DNA of 64,000 nt from Fistularia commersonii (taxonomy: Eukaryota > Chordata > Actinopteri > Syngnathiformes > Fistulariidae). Where the stretch lies: assembly GCA_037954325.1 (NCBI GenBank), contig JBBMNZ010000004.1, positions 1,889,363 through 1,953,362 of the forward strand, in the 5' to 3' direction. A program made the translations under genes and the position numbers. The notes beneath the pieces were generated by a model that did no database searches, had not been told where the DNA came from, and was given only the letters and a program-made list of their open reading frames with translations. Positions 10,942 through 22,950 of this stretch are shown here, piece after piece; within the stretch, counting starts at the first letter, position 1; each line of letters begins with the position of its first letter.

Positions 10942-11284
10942 CCACACTGAAGCTGCTGAAGTGAAATGAGGTTCTCAAATGTGTGAAGTCGTGGCTGTTT
11001 TTCTGCAGTTTTTCTGTGAAGACGCCGTCGCAGAGAGAGCAGATTAAGGCGGGTGTTTGAACATGTGCTGAACTGCTTTATCAGCTTGGATACTGATGGA
11101 AATGTGGTTGGAAAAGAAGTCCAGTCTTTCATAGACGATTGAAATCCTCATGAAGTTTGTGCTGACTTATGGTCGTCTCTGCACGTCGGATTTCTTTTCA
11201 TGATTTTCACACTTTGGAGGGATTTGATAGAAGGTCGTGTTGAACTGTTTCTGCTCAATCTGCCCGTTTGCAGACTTTCAGTCG

Positions 11285-11292
11285 ATTTGCAT
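11285..11292 (+). promoter_or_regulatory. octamer in J-C intron, unit 1
   Basis: Exact ATTTGCAT, the Oct-factor site of Ig promoters and enhancers, about 280 bp upstream of the C exon. It is present at the same place in all four units. A role as intronic enhancer or germline-transcript promoter is inference. Confidence 0.5.
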
Positions 11293-11566
11293 GAGAGGCT
11301 TCTTGCAGGGAAGTGAAACACTGTGTGAGTGAGTGAGTGACTGGTGGAGCAGAACAACATCTGACAGGAACTCCTGAGGAGGAGATGGACTCTCACACAG
11401 GAAAGAGGTTTGATTGAGAGCTGGGACAGAGTCAGACGTCAGATCATGATAGCATTTTTAAGCTTCAAGCACTTCCGGGTCGCAAGTATCACCCTCATCT
11501 CCTCGGCCGCGGAGTGCCGATGGAAAGTTGTCGAGGTCCTGCTCTAACCTGCCCGCCTTCTTCTAG

Positions 11567-11895
11567 GTGATGTTGTCCGTCCCACCCTGACGGTACTGCC
11601 CCCGTCCAGCGAGGAGCTGGAGGACGGCGACGCCACCGTCACCTGTCTGGCCCACAACGGCTTCCCCTCAGACTGGAGTCTGGCCTGGAAGGTGAACGGA
11701 GGAAGCAGCGGCAACTGGGAGCAGACCGAGAGCCGTGGGCCGCCGGGGAAGGACGGCCGCTACAGCTGGAGCAGCACCCTGAGGCTCTCAGCAGACCAGT
11801 GGACCAAGGTGGACTCTGTGACCTGTGAGGCCACCAAGAGCTCCCAGACTCCACTCAGTGAGACACTGACCACAGCCCAGTGTCTCCAGTCCTGA
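11567..11895 (+). CDS. Ig light-chain constant exon C1
   Basis: A single C1-set Ig domain exon, acceptor TTCTTCTAG at 11,558-11,566, stop TGA at 11,893. With the J-derived G it reads GDVVRPTLTVLPPSSEE and onward, about 109 residues. The B-strand Cys (ATVTCL), C-strand Trp (LAWKV) and F-strand Cys (SVTCEA) are present, and the end AQCLQS supplies the Cys expected to bond to the heavy chain. The frame is open with no damage. Kappa-like by RSS type and V orientation; assignment to fish L1 or L3 would need a tree. C2 encodes the same protein; C3 and C4 have Asp for His in the LAHNGF stretch. Confidence 0.97.
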
Positions 11896-11989
11896 CCCCT
11901 CTCTCTGCTCGGACCTCCACACCTATTTCTCTTGGCTACTCTTTGCCCTCCTCTGTCCCGTCACATGTTGACTTCCTTTGTTTCAAGAC

Positions 11990-11995
11990 AATAAA
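11990..11995 (+). terminator. poly(A) signal of C1
   Basis: AATAAA 95 bp after the C1 stop, conserved in all four units (27,692; 43,104; 58,554). Confidence 0.85.
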
Positions 11996-12983
11996 CACCT
12001 TCTCATCAAATCAACACTTGTTGTCGTCCCTCGCTTCGACTGTTTCTGGAATTTTTGGCCTTGATTGACCAAAGACACAGGCAGAAGAGAGTCAAGAGTG
12101 GAGGCAGTAGTTGTTTGGGGTTCCTAGACAACAGAAGGTGACCTACTGGCAACTGGGTGTAATCAGGTGAGGACAGGTGTGCGTCTTGTGCAAGGAGACA
12201 AAGAGCACACGGAAAGTACAGTGCCGTCATGGACCAAAGGTGTGTACAAGTTAAAATGGTCTTTTAGTTTCTCCTCAGTCACAATGACCCTGAAAATAGT
12301 GTGTACATTTCAGCAGATACTTTGGTCACAGGGTTTTAGGAGGTCAGTGTCAAATTTGCTCAACCAGCAGAGAGGTGTCCTAAAAGGATCCATGTCAGGA
12401 CCACTATCTGCCAGCTTTTGTCACCGGTAGAATAAATGGTGTTCAGTCACCTCAGTAAAGAGGAACCCTTTGGGCAGATCTGCGTCATAGGACATCAGTG
12501 CCGGATGACTTTCGATGGCCTTTCTGCTCCACCTGCTTTAAGGGACTTCTCATAAACATCTCCCAGCTATCTCTTCTTCTGATGACACACTGCTTGACCA
12601 GAGAGTATTCTGAAGATCACTGTGTTTCTGATAGTTACAAACCCTTGCTGCTAGATGTACTCTCTCTTTCTTATCCTCCTTCAGGCCTGGTTCTCCACCT
12701 CTTTCTGCTCAATAGCCTCCATCTTTTCTAACGAGTATCAACTAAAGACATTGAGCGTCTTTATTGGACTTTTGTAAATGGGAGCTCTCTGATGTTGGAT
12801 TGCTGACAAAAGGACATTTGTGGATAAATGTAATGAAATCATTTCATGAGGGAGTCTTGTTTTACAAAGAATGACAGATGTCACACAACTTGTGGTGAGC
12901 AGAGACCCGACACTGGTCCTCAGTGAAGTGTGTCAGTCTCTGCAGCAGCAGACACTTCACTTTCACTTCAGTCTGACTGAGGG
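11996..12983. other. C1-V1 spacer
   Basis: About 1 kb between the convergent C1 and V1. Short open frames are not conserved domains. The same spacer is found in units 2 and 3, and in unit 4 where a hAT element splits it. No gene or RNA is recognised. Confidence 0.5.
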
Positions 12984-13011
12984 GGTTTTTGTACGACGCT
13001 TTTTCACTGTG
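12984..13011 (-). other. V1 recombination signal, 12-bp spacer
   Basis: Read on plus: GGTTTTTGT (12,984-12,992), 12 bases, CACTGTG (13,005-13,011), directly next to the V 3' end. It pairs with the 23-bp J signals under the 12/23 rule. Confidence 0.97.
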
Positions 13012-13497
13012 TGAACGTATCCTTGCTGTTGATGTAATGGAAACTCTGACAGTAATAAACTGCTGCATCTTCAGTGCGGACTCCTCTGATGGTCAGAGTG
13101 AAGTCCGAGTTTGATCCACTGCCTGAAAAACGACCTGGAATTCCTGATGCTCGACTTGTAGCCCTATAAATGAGGAGTTTAGGAACTTGTCCTTCTTTCT
13201 GTTGGTACCAGGCTAGAGCATAGTCACCATTACTATACTGGTAAACCTTCTGACTGGTCCTACAGGAGATGGAGACGGGGTCTCCTGGAGCAGAGCTCTT
13301 TGCTGCAGGCTGAGTCACCGTGAACTGACCTCTGGACTCTGAGGATACAGACACACAAAGTGAAAGAGACTCCACGGCTTTGCGGGCTTCATCTCACACA
13401 TAGTGATGTTGAGAGAGGAGAGGAGGTGGACTCTCTGGACTTTACCTGTGAAGCAGCAGCAGAGGAGAGTCCAGATGAGGACGGAGACCCGCGTCAT
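13012..13497 (-). CDS. Ig light-chain V gene V1
   Basis: Two exons on the minus strand. The leader exon 13,497-13,446 codes MTRVSVLIWTLLCCCFTG-like signal peptide, donor GTAAAG. A 107-bp intron ends in CTGTATCCTCAG. The V exon 13,338-13,012 carries FTVTQPAAKSSAPGD, Cys in ISCRTSQ, WYQQKEGQ, GIPGRFSGSGS, DFTLTI and YYCQSFHY, then the RSS. All Ig V landmarks are intact. An in-frame ATG at 13,542 lies only about 20 bases from the TATA-like box, so it is probably outside the mRNA; I take 13,497 as the start. Convergent with C1, so joining to J1 or J2 needs inversion. Confidence 0.96.
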
Positions 13498-13561
13498 GTT
13501 TGTGATGAGGAGGATTTGTGATGAAGGACGGCTGTCAGTCATCCAGGGTCCAAGTGTCAGG

Positions 13562-13609
13562 ACTATAAAGAGTCCCAGAGCACTGGAGCATGGAGCTGCT
13601 GATGCAAAG
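13562..13609 (-). promoter_or_regulatory. V1 promoter
   Basis: On the minus strand CTTTGCAT (13,609-13,602) is a 7/8 match to the Ig octamer ATTTGCAT, and CTTTATAGT (13,570-13,562) is a TATA-like box about 65 bp before the ATG. The layout octamer-TATA-leader is typical of V promoters and is kept in the five V genes of this family. Confidence 0.75.
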
Positions 13610-13717
13610 CGTCTCTATGGAAATCAACGCCTGACTCCAGCCAGCACTTTCAGGGAGGTCTCATCCATGCAGATGGTTGCTTTTTCATGCTTCTTTTTGT
13701 TTCTCCTTTTGTTTTTT

Positions 13718-15131
13718 TTATTTAACCTTTATTTAACCAGGAAAAAAAGTCCGGTTGAGATTAAAAACCTCTTTTACAAGGGAGTCCTGGCCAAGAGGCA
13801 GCAGTAAGTTACAGACAGAACAACATTACAAACAGTTAAAAGAAGCAATTACATTTTGACAAATTGACCTCTAGTGTTCTCAGTTTGGTTTTAAAAGCAC
13901 TCAGTGAGATAAAATAAGGGAGTTTCCAGGCTTTTTGAAGTCTGTTCCATGCAGTGGGGGCAGCACAGGCAAAAGCCCTTTTCCGTTGTTCTGTGCTTGC
14001 AAAAGGGACTTAAAGCAACAGTCGATCATGTGATCGCAGCAGGTGAGAATCAACAGTCCGCTTTGTGACTCAGTCACAGATGTGCGAGGGCAGCAGCCCG
14101 AGCAAGGCCTTATAAATAAAAGTGTACCAATGCCCCGACCTCCCGGTGCACAAAGAAGGCCATCCAACACGGGAATATAGTTCACTATGATGTGTTAACC
14201 ATCTAGCGAGGCGTGATACGCGGTGTCGACTTTTTGAAGACTTTGAGCTGAGGCGTTCATGTACAGCAGATCACCGTCATCTAAAATAGCTAAAAAAGTT
14301 GCTTCTTAACATTAGAGGAGAAACACACCTTGTTTTGAAAAAGAAAACCCAGTTTAAATTTAAGTTATTTCACAAGACAGTCAATATGGGGCTTGAATGT
14401 CAAAGAGTCATCAAGTAAAACCCCGAGGTATTTCTATTCATGCACCCGCTCAATGCCACTTCCCTTGAAAGTTGACACCACGGGAAGATCTGTAGGGACC
14501 TTCTTGCTTTTTGGAAAGATCATGAGCTTTTTTTTGTCAGCATTTAGAATCAGTTTTAGCTGCACTAGTGCGAGCTGAATCGCATCAAAAGTTTCTGCAC
14601 AGATTCAATTGCTTTCACAGGGGTGGATCCAAAGCAGTAGATGATTGTGTCATCAGCATAAAGATGAACATTGGCATCTGACAGATTTTTTCCTAGTTCA
14701 TTAATGTACAAAATGAACTAGAGGGGTCCTAATATTGAACCCTGTGGCACCCCCTTTTGGACACTCAAAGAGTCAGAATCCAGACCATCACATTTAACGC
14801 ACTGAGTTCTGTCACTCAAGTAATTTCTAAACCAAGAAAGTACAGAGCGACAAAATCCAAAACTGCTGATCCGATGCATTAAAACAGCATGATCTACAGT
14901 ATCAAAAGCTTTCGACAAATCAATAAAAAGCCAGGCACAATATTGCTTCTTATCAAGAGCAGAATGTATGTCATTGACCACTTTTGTGGCTGCTGTGATG
15001 GTACAATGTTTTTTCCTGAAACCTGATAGCAAATTTGAAAGAAGTTCACTAGAAAAACTTTTAGCTGATCACAAACAAGGGGTTCAATAATTTTTGATAA
15101 GACACACAAATTGGATATTGGTCTGTAGTTA
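13718..15131 (-). mobile_element. L2/CR1-like LINE, 3' part (unit 1)
   Basis: The minus strand encodes reverse transcriptase pieces: LSGFRKKHCTITAATKV, LFIDLSKAFDTVDHAVL, GVPQGSILGPL and, further on, YADDT-like sequence and a C-terminal tail. The 3' end carries a fish-typical TTTATTTAACCAGGAAAA stretch near 13,720. Stops and frameshifts are frequent. It is split by the Tc1 element and resumes at 16,726. The same insertion follows V in every unit, so it predates the array. Clade call by motif style only. Confidence 0.85.
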
Positions 15132-16725
15132 CAGTGGAATGAAAAAGTTTGGCCACCCCTCATCATTTTCAAGATTTTCCCTTTTAAGTTATTGGTTGTT
15201 CATGACAGCAATTTCAGTTTAATATATCATATAGCAGACAAACATAGTGATATTTAAGAAGTGAAATGAAGTTTATAGGATTTACAGAAAGTGAGCAATA
15301 ATTATTTAAACAAAAGTAGGCGGGTGCATAAATTTGGGCACCCCAACAGAAAAATTACATCAATATTTAGTAAATTCTCCTTTTGCAAAAATAACAGTCT
15401 CTAAATGCTTCCTGTAGCTTCCAATGAGGGTCTGGATTCTGGGTGAAGGTATTTTTGACCTTTCTTCATTACAAAACATCTCCAGTTCAGTCAGGTTTGA
15501 TGGTTTCCGAGGATGGACAGCCGGCTTTAAATCACACCACAGATTTTCAATAATATCCAGGTCTGGGGACTGAGATGGCCATTCCAGAACATTGTACTTG
15601 TTCCTCTGCATGGATGCCTTAGTAGAATTTGAGCAGTGTTTAGGGTCGTTGTCTTGTTCAAGTATCCAGCCCCGGCGCAACTTCAACTTTGTCACTGATT
15701 CTTGAACATTGTTCGTAAGTATCTGCTGATACTGACTGGAATCCATGCGACCTTCAACTTTAACAAGGTTGCCAGTCCCAGTCCCAGACCAAATTTTACT
15801 GTGGGTAGCAAGGGTTTTTCTTGGAATGCTGTGTTCTTCCGCCATGCATACCACCTCTTGTTATGTCCAAATAACTAAATTTTAGTTTCATCAGTCGACA
15901 GCACCTTATTCCAAAATGAAGCTGGCTTGTCCAAATATGCTTTAGCGTACCTCAAGCGACTCTGTTTGTGGCGTGTGCGCAGAAAAGGCTTCTGCCACAT
16001 TACTCTCCCACACAGCATGTCCTTGTACAAAGTGCGCTGAATAGTTGAACGATGCACAGTGACACCGTCTGCAGCAAGATCATGTTGTAGGTCTTTGGAG
16101 CTGGTCTGTGGGTTGAGTTTGACTGTTCTCACCATCCTTCGCCTCTGCTTATCTGTGGTTTTTCTTGGCCTGCCACTCCGAGCCTTAACTAGAACTGTGC
16201 CTGTGGTCTTCCATTTCCTCACTATGTTTCTCACAGTGGAAACTGACATCTGAAATCTCTGAGCTAGCTTTTTGTATCCTTCCCTTAAACCATGATGTTT
16301 AGGTCATTTGACATTTGACAGTTGTTTTGAGGCTCCCATGTTGCCACTCTTCAGAGAACATGCAAAGGGAGCAACTTGCAACCGGCCACATTGAATGCCC
16401 TTTCTCATGACTGGCTTCACCTGTGTATGTAAGTCAAGGGTCAATGACCTTACCAAACAAATTTTGTGTTCCAATAATTAGTGCTAAAGGTATCCAAATC
16501 AATAAAACAACAAGGGTGCCCAAATTTATGCACCTGCCTACTTTTGTTTAAATAATTACTGCTCACTTTCTGTAAATCCCATAAACTTCATTTCACTTCT
16601 CAAATATCACTATGTTTGTCTACTATATGATATATTAAACTGAAATTGCTGTCATGAACAACCAATGACTTATAAGGGAAAATCTTGAAAATGATCAGGG
16701 GTGGCCAAACTTTTTCATACCACTG
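15132..16725 (-). mobile_element. Tc1-like DNA transposon, unit 1
   Basis: Flanked by TA (15,130 and 16,726). Ends read CAGTGGAATGAAAAAGTTTG on the left and its near-complement on the right; the similarity continues inward for roughly 200 bp (TACTTTTGTTTAAATAAT blocks), so the inverted repeats are long. It sits inside the L2-like LINE. The same insertion is at 30,878-32,502. Confidence 0.95.
15360..16249 (-). pseudogene. Tc1-like transposase, broken (unit 1)
   Basis: N-terminal paired-like DNA-binding part (VSTVRNIVRKWKTTGT, GRPRKTTDKQ) and DDE core with TDETKI, QDNDPKH and WPSQSPDLDIIENLW. The Glu codon after TDETKI is a stop (TAG) and a block of about 30 bp before the KFGGG-equivalent position is missing relative to the unit 2 copy. 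Inactive. Confidence 0.9.
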
Positions 16726-17511
16726 TAGTTAAAACCGCTGGGTCACCTCCCTTTAGTCAAGGAGTAACAAAAGCCGATTTCCAAATGGCTGGAATTTCGC
16801 CACTTTGGGTGGAGGGATTGAAGAGGACTGTAAGGGGCTGTGCTCCAAAATCTGCTGCTATTTGCAGAAAATAAGATTCTATCATATCTGGACCAGAGGG
16901 TTTTTCTATGATCTAAAGTTTTGAGTGCTTTATGCACTTGCTGCACGGTAAAAGGAATAAAATTGGAAGGGATCCCCAGAAAACAATTGAGGATCTGTGC
17001 AGGAGTTTACAGAAGCTGCACCTTTTTGATCAAACAAAGATCCGCACAAGATAAAATGTTTGTTAAAGCAATTTAATATTTCAGCTTTTGCATGGACCGG
17101 GACCGAGTCCTTCAGAACAAATTTTGGAAGGTCTGTGCAACTTAATTACTGATAAAGACTTTATCATCTTCCAAAATTTGTATGGATTATTGAGATTGTC
17201 AGTTGTGACGGATAAGTAATATTCTGATTTGGCCTTTTTGATAAGAGAAGTGCGTTTATTTCTTAGTTGGCTGAAAACAATCCACTCGGCTGCAGCATCA
17301 CTTCTCCTAGCTTTGGCCCATGCCAAGTTGCGCTGATGGATCATGTCTGACAACTCTGGAGAAAAGCAGGGATTTTCACGTCCTTTCACTCTAAATTTCC
17401 TGATCGGAGCATGCTTGTTCACAATACTCATAAAAGTTTCCTTAAAGAAAGTCCAAGCAAGCTCGACATCCAGGAGCTTGTTCACTGAATTGTTTAAAGT
17501 TTCTCTTGTGG
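16726..17511 (-). mobile_element. L2/CR1-like LINE, middle part (unit 1)
   Basis: Continues the LINE interrupted by Tc1. Minus-strand reading gives the region between endonuclease and RT (DLAWTFF-like start, HAPIRKFRVKGRENPCFSPEL near 17,400, SEYYLSVTTDNLNNPYKFWK near 17,200). It ends exactly where the hAT terminus begins, and the upstream endonuclease part is absent in this unit. Confidence 0.8.
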
Positions 17512-17802
17512 CAGTGGTGGGCTGTCAGGGCCTGCAAGGCCTTCTCTGCTGGCCTAAAGAATATCTAAATCACAAATTCAGTTAATAATATTTTCTCCAT
17601 GAATACTTCTGAAATAATTCCAAATGGTCTGTTCACTTCCTTTCATAGCTTTTCTCCTGGTTGTGCCGCTTCCAGACATGCATTTTCATATAAAAGCATT
17701 TAACCAATCACATTTCAGCCATCATCTGTTGCCAGGCAGGGTCAAAGTCAAAGGAGTCTGGCTGGGGGGGGCTGCACAATCAATTCTAAAAGCCCTTTAC
17801 GG
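17512..17802 (+). mobile_element. truncated hAT element, left end (unit 1)
   Basis: Begins CAGTGGTGGGCTGTCAGGG right after TCTTGTGG. This is the same left end and target copy as the complete hAT at 46,862 in unit 3. It stops near 17,802 where the gypsy element starts, so its right end is lost. Confidence 0.85.
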
Positions 17803-20792
17803 ATCTTTCGCCATCCTGTCGGGACTTCACTCCCCCCTGGTGCTCCGGTTCCCCTGGCTGCAGATACACAATCCCCACATCGACTGGACAGCCGGTAAGA
17901 TCCGGACCTGGAGCACATCATGTCATGTAACCTGTCTGACCTCTGCCCCAACCCCCGGTAGTCTCGCAGCCCCAGAGCAACCATCAACCCCAGACCTATC
18001 CTGCGTCCCTCTCGATTATCATGACCTTGCCCCGGTCTTCGACAAAGACCAAGCCCTGACCCTCCCCCCTCACCGGCCTTATGACTGCGCCATAGACCTA
18101 CATCAGGACGTAGTTCTACCCAGAGGTCGACTATACAACCTGTCAAAACCAGAGAGGACCGCCATGGAAGAGTATATTAGAGATTCCCTGGCGGCGGGGT
18201 TGATCCGACCATCCTCCTCCCCGGCCGTGGCGGGGTTCTTTGTGGGGAAGAAGGATGGGGGCCTCAGACCCTGCGTGGACTACCGGGGTCTGAACAGGAT
18301 CACCATCCGGAACAGGTACCCACTTCCTCTTATTGATTCGGCCTTTACCCCCCTCCATGGGGCCCAGATCTTCACTAAATTGGATCTAAGAAACACGTAT
18401 CATTTAGTTAAAATCAGGGAGGGAGATGAATGGAAGACGGCCTTTAACACGCCCCTGGGGCATTTTGAATCTCTAGTAATGCCCTTTGGCTTAACCAACG
18501 CCCCCGCCGTCTTCCAGCATCCTGTCAATGAGGTCCTGTGGGACTTCTTGGGCCGATTTGTCTTTGTTTACCTGGACGACATCCTGATCTTCTCCCGTGG
18601 TGAGGAGGAGCACCGGCAACACGTGAGACAGGTGTTGGAGCGCCTTCTAGAGAACTGCCTTTTCGTAAAGGCGGAGAAGTGTGCGTTCCACGTGCCATCG
18701 GTGTCCTTCTTGGGTTAGATCATCGCTGCGTGAAGATCGGTATGGACCCCTCCAAGATAGCGGCGAAGGACTGGCCGGAGCCCGAGGACCGCAAGCAGCT
18801 GCAGCGGTTCCTGGGCTTCGCCAATTTCTACCACCGCTTCATTCAGAACTACAGCCAAATTGCCGCAAGACTCGCTTCTCATGGACCCCGGCCACCCGCA
18901 ACGCATTCCTGACCCTCAAGACTCAGTTCCCCACCACTCCAATCCTCACTCAAGTCAACGCCTCACTTCAGTTTATTGTGGAGGTCGACGCCTCGGATAC
19001 CGGTGTGGGGGCGGTGTTGTCTCAGCACTCCAGCAGGGACAGCAAGCTCCATCCCTGTGCCTTTTTTTCGAAAAAGCTGTCGCCGGCCGAGCGGAACTAT
19101 GACGTGGGAAACAGGGAGCTGCTGGCCGTCAAGTTGGCGCTGGAGGAGTGGAGACACTGGCTGGAGGGGGCGGAGATGCCGTTCCTGGTCTGGACCGACC
19201 ACCCGAACCTGGAGTACCTGCGGACTGCCAAAAGATTGAACCCCAGACAGACCAGGTGGGCACTCTTTTTCGATCGCTTCAATTTTTCCTTGTCATACCG
19301 ACCAGGTGATCAAAATATTAAGCCTGTAGCCTTGTCCCGTGTCCACTCTAAAGAGGAGGGTTCTGAGTCACCCGAGCCCATCCTGTCTCCGTGCCACCTG
19401 GCCGGCCTGGTCTGGGATGTAGAAGCCGCGGTCCGACAGGCTCTAAGGACCCAGGTATTTCCGGAGGCCGGACCCCCGGGGACGACGTTCGTCCCGGAGA
19501 CAGCCCGGGCCGACGTCCTCCGGTGGGCCCACTCCAGCCAGCTATCGTGCCACCCAGGGAGGTATAGAACTCTGAGGGTGGCGCAGCGGAGATTCTGGTG
19601 GCCCTCCATGTCCCGTGACTGCTGCCGGTACGTTTCAGCCTGCTCCGTCTGTGCCCAGAACAAGTCCTCCACCCAACCTACCTCAGGGTGGTTACTGCCC
19701 CTCCCGATTCCCCGGCGACCTTGGTCCCACATTGCTTTAGATTTTGTTACTGGTTTACCACCCTCTAAGGGACACACAGTTATCCTGTCCATTATTGATC
19801 GTTTTTCTAAATTCGCGCACCTCATTCCACTTCCCAAACTTCCCTCCGCACTAGACACGGCTAAATTATTAGTCTCTCACGTTTTCGCGCTCATGGTATC
19901 CCTGTAGACATTGTTTCCGATAGAGGTCCTCAGTTCACGTCCCGCGTTTGGAAGGCTTTTTGTTTAGCAATTGGGGCCAAGGTCAGCCTGTCATCCGGAT
20001 TCCACCCCCAAAGTAACGGCCAGACGGAGCGGCTGAACCAGGAGGTGGAGGCGGCCCTCCGCTGCGTCACCTCGAGAAACCCCAGCTCCTGGAGTGATCA
20101 CCTTCCCTGGGTGGAGTACGCGCACAACACCCTCCCCAGCGCCGCTACCCAGCTCTCGCCTTTTCATTGCACGTATGGCTACCAACCTCCCTTGTTTCCC
20201 GAGCATGAACTGCAGATCGCGGTTCCCTCGATCGGCGTCCATCTCCGCAGGTGCGCTCGGACCTGGCGTCAGGCACGCGCCGCCCTCCTCCGTGCTTCCC
20301 GGCGAACTCAGACACAGGCTAACCGCCGCCGATCCGAGGCGCCGATCTACACCCCGGTCACAAGGTTTGGCTCTCAACCCGGGACCTTCCTCTGAAGGCA
20401 TCCCCCAAAAAACTTTCCCCACGATTCATTGGCCCATTCGAAATCACCGCAATTATTTATCCGTCTCTGACTCCCGCCTTCACTAAAGATCCACCCCACT
20501 TTTCCCAGGTCAAACCGGTCCGCGAAGATCCGCTGGCCCCTCCCGTTCCCAATCCCCCTCCTCTCCGTTTTCTGGATGGTGATCCTGTTTACACAGTCTC
20601 CAGCCTCCTGGACGTTCGCCGCTGAGGTCGGGGGCTGCAATATCTGGCGGACTGGGGGGGCTATGGCCCGGAGGAGAGGTCCTGGGTTCCGGCTCGGCGG
20701 ATTCTGGACCCCTCACTAATCCGGCAGTTCCACCGCGACCACCCAGGCCGGCTCCACGGGGCGCCGAGAGGCGCCCGTTGAGGGGGGGGTAC
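17803..20792 (+). pseudogene. Ty3/gypsy pol remnant, unit 1
   Basis: Begins between protease and RT (FPWLQIHNPHIDW), then RT (FVGKKDGGLRPCVDYRGLN, LVMPFGLTNAP, YLDD at about 18,569), RNase H (FIVEVDASDTG), integrase zinc finger (HPGRY...CSVCAQNK), integrase core (DFVTGLPPSKGH, SNGQTERLNQE) and a C-terminal chromodomain-like part near 20,570-20,740. Gag, most of protease and the 5' LTR are missing. A TAG at 18,716 and frameshifts near 18,900, 19,900 and 20,390 break the frame. Dead copy. Confidence 0.93.
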
Positions 20793-21034
20793 TGTCAGGA
20801 CCTCCTCTCGGCAGCCGAGAGGAGACACTTAACCCCAATTAATAATCAGCGCCAGCTGCCGCTCATCAAGATCTCTTTAAAGAGCAGGGGCTCCACCCGA
20901 CCTTGTGAGACCACCGTGTTGACTCTTGGACCCGACCCTGCAAAATCCCGATTACCGATCAAAAATAAAGAGACTCTATCAAACTCCAGTTCTGGTGGTG
21001 TGGTTCCCTGTCCGAGTCCTTCCGAGCCGTGACA
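20793..21034 (+). repeat. Ty3/gypsy 3' LTR, unit 1
   Basis: Starts TGTCAGGACC after a G-rich polypurine tract (AGGGGGGGG, 20,781) and ends GCCGTGACA. The TGTCA...TGACA ends are typical of LTRs. 242 bp. It contains AATAAA near 20,960. No matching 5' LTR exists, so age cannot be read from an LTR pair. Confidence 0.88.
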
Positions 21035-22535
21035 TTTATCTGGAGGAACAGACCACACCATCTAAAAAAATCAGATATGGTAAAAGAAACAAGTGAAAGA
21101 GGGCTGAAAGTGATAGAGTTGGACTGCCTGAATGGGACTTTGAAGGTGAACTGGTTGAAATCCTGGATCAAACATCATTCTTTCTGGTATTGTACTCCAA
21201 ACTACTTATTCAACAATGTCGGCGGCCTGAGTCTTCTGCTTATGCCTGACTTTGATATCAACAAGATTCCTGTCAAATTTTTAGAGTTTCATTAACAAAT
21301 ATTATTGTACTGGAAAATACGTACACAATGTCTCACCACACAGTACAATAATTTGGAACAATAGACATGTACTGCATGGCAACAAACCTCTGTTTTACAA
21401 GGAATGCTTTGAGAAATGTATATGGTCAATAATTGACTTGATGGATGACAATGGCAGTCCTCTAGACTATGAACAGTTCTGTACTACACACAGATTTAAG
21501 CCTCCCATATTAGAGTTCATAAAGTTACGAAACGCACTGCCTCGACAATTTGTATTCCTGACCAAAAATATAATGACGCACCGAAGCGTACAACCACAGT
21601 TACCCCAACTATCACTCCAGGGAATCTCAATTCTGGACGGAAAGTGCAGCAACTCCCTTATTAGGAAATGTTTCACAGGAAACTTATTCCCTGGACGTCA
21701 AAACAAAAATAATATTTGAAATAAATTTGATAAGGAATCGATTGCCACGCTGCGAACTATGTATCTGACTCTACTCATACCCCCCAAGGCAAAAGAGACC
21801 CACTTCAAAATTATGAATGACATCTACCCATCTAAGGAATTATTGAGGGTACGCTTTAATTTTGAAGATAAATATTTGTACATTTTGTGAAGACAACATT
21901 GAAACCACTGACTATATATTTTTCTCATGTGAAAAAGTACAGGGCTTTTGGGCTAAACTCAAAAATGGGTTAAAGATAATTTCCATCGTCACCAGTTTCC
22001 TTCTGAAGAGATGATATAACATTTGATTTACTTTTAAGCAACATAACAGATGAACTCTGTGTCAATGTTATTTTAGGCCTGGCCAAGTTCTTCATCCACA
22101 AAAACAGAATGCAAAAAAGTTCCCCAAATTTTAATTTCTTCATAAACAATTTTGAATTATAAAAAAAAAATCCTTAAAACTTATGGAAAAATCCAAAAAC
22201 CAAAAAACATTCAGTTTGATGTCTGAGATTCCTTGTGAACCGCAACTTAATGACATGTTATATTCCCCTTGCAATTTTTTTTTTTTTCGTTTAGAATTTC
22301 ATTTGTCTGTCTATTTAATCATTTCCTTTTAATATCTTTTTTTGTCTAGCATTATAAATTCCTCACAAACCGTTAACACTATTAACTTCTGATTACATAC
22401 AGAACGAATGTCCTTATGTCCTTTGCTTCCTCATCCTTGGTTGTTTCATTGACATTCAGTTCTACCTTGCCATGTTTATTTGTACATTTGTATATTTGTG
22501 TGTACTATTTATGTTCAATCAAAAAAAAAAAAAAG
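21035..22535 (+). mobile_element. L1/Tx1-like LINE, 3' piece (unit 1)
   Basis: Reads the C-terminal ORF2 region (FIWRNRPHHLKKSDMV, WLKSWIKHHSFWYC) with stops, then a 3' UTR ending in a poly(A) run at 22,520-22,535. It directly follows the gypsy LTR, so gypsy inserted in it or a deletion joined them. Confidence 0.8.
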
Positions 22536-22886
22536 AAAGAGAGGCTGAGAAAATCTCCATGTCTCTCTCTCTCTCCCCACTTAATGCCCCCCTCTTCTTC
22601 CTCACGCCGGCCAACGCGACGCGACTCTCGCCGTTGTTGTGGAAGTAGGGTAAAGGATTCCCCGCGTCGGTGCGAGCGATGCGTTTCAAGGCGTATTGCA
22701 TGTGTGTGTGTGGAGCGGGGGGGGGGGTCTACAGGACTCCGCAGACCGGCAAAGGTGCACCTTCTCCGGACATCGATCCCCGAAACGTCGGCGTGGAGCT
22801 CCCGGAGCTGCCGGCGAGTACATGTGAATGAATGGAGGAGCTAATGTGTGTGTGGTGGGGGAGTGGAGTTAAGAGTGGAGTTAAGG
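22536..22886. other. GC/CpG-rich segment between L1 pieces, unit 1
   Basis: Contains many CpGs (CCGGCCAACGCGACGCGACT and on) in an otherwise AT-rich block, then a G run. No protein is recognised. It may be a LINE 5' region or other promoter-like DNA. It is repeated at 37,985-38,340. Confidence 0.4.
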
Positions 22887-22903
22887 TGCGTGTGCGTGTG
22901 CGC

Positions 22904-22948
<45 letters not shown>

Positions 22949-22950
22949 TG
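22887..22950. repeat. (TG)n microsatellite, unit 1
   Basis: Mostly uninterrupted TG with a few CG variants. Also present in unit 2 at 38,344-38,409 with a different length. Confidence 0.95.

Noticed and set aside
13315..13542. upstream ATG (13,542) as start of V1
   Set aside because: It lies about 20 bases from the TATA-like box, probably before the transcription start, and the ATG at 13,497 gives a normal signal peptide.
13403..13807. 134-codon plus-strand frame beside V1, repeated at other V genes
   Set aside because: It is antisense to the V leader and promoter; its conservation follows from the V gene.
22416..22844. 142-codon frame in the CpG-rich block
   Set aside because: Starts in L1 3' UTR, crosses a poly(A) run and has no domain.
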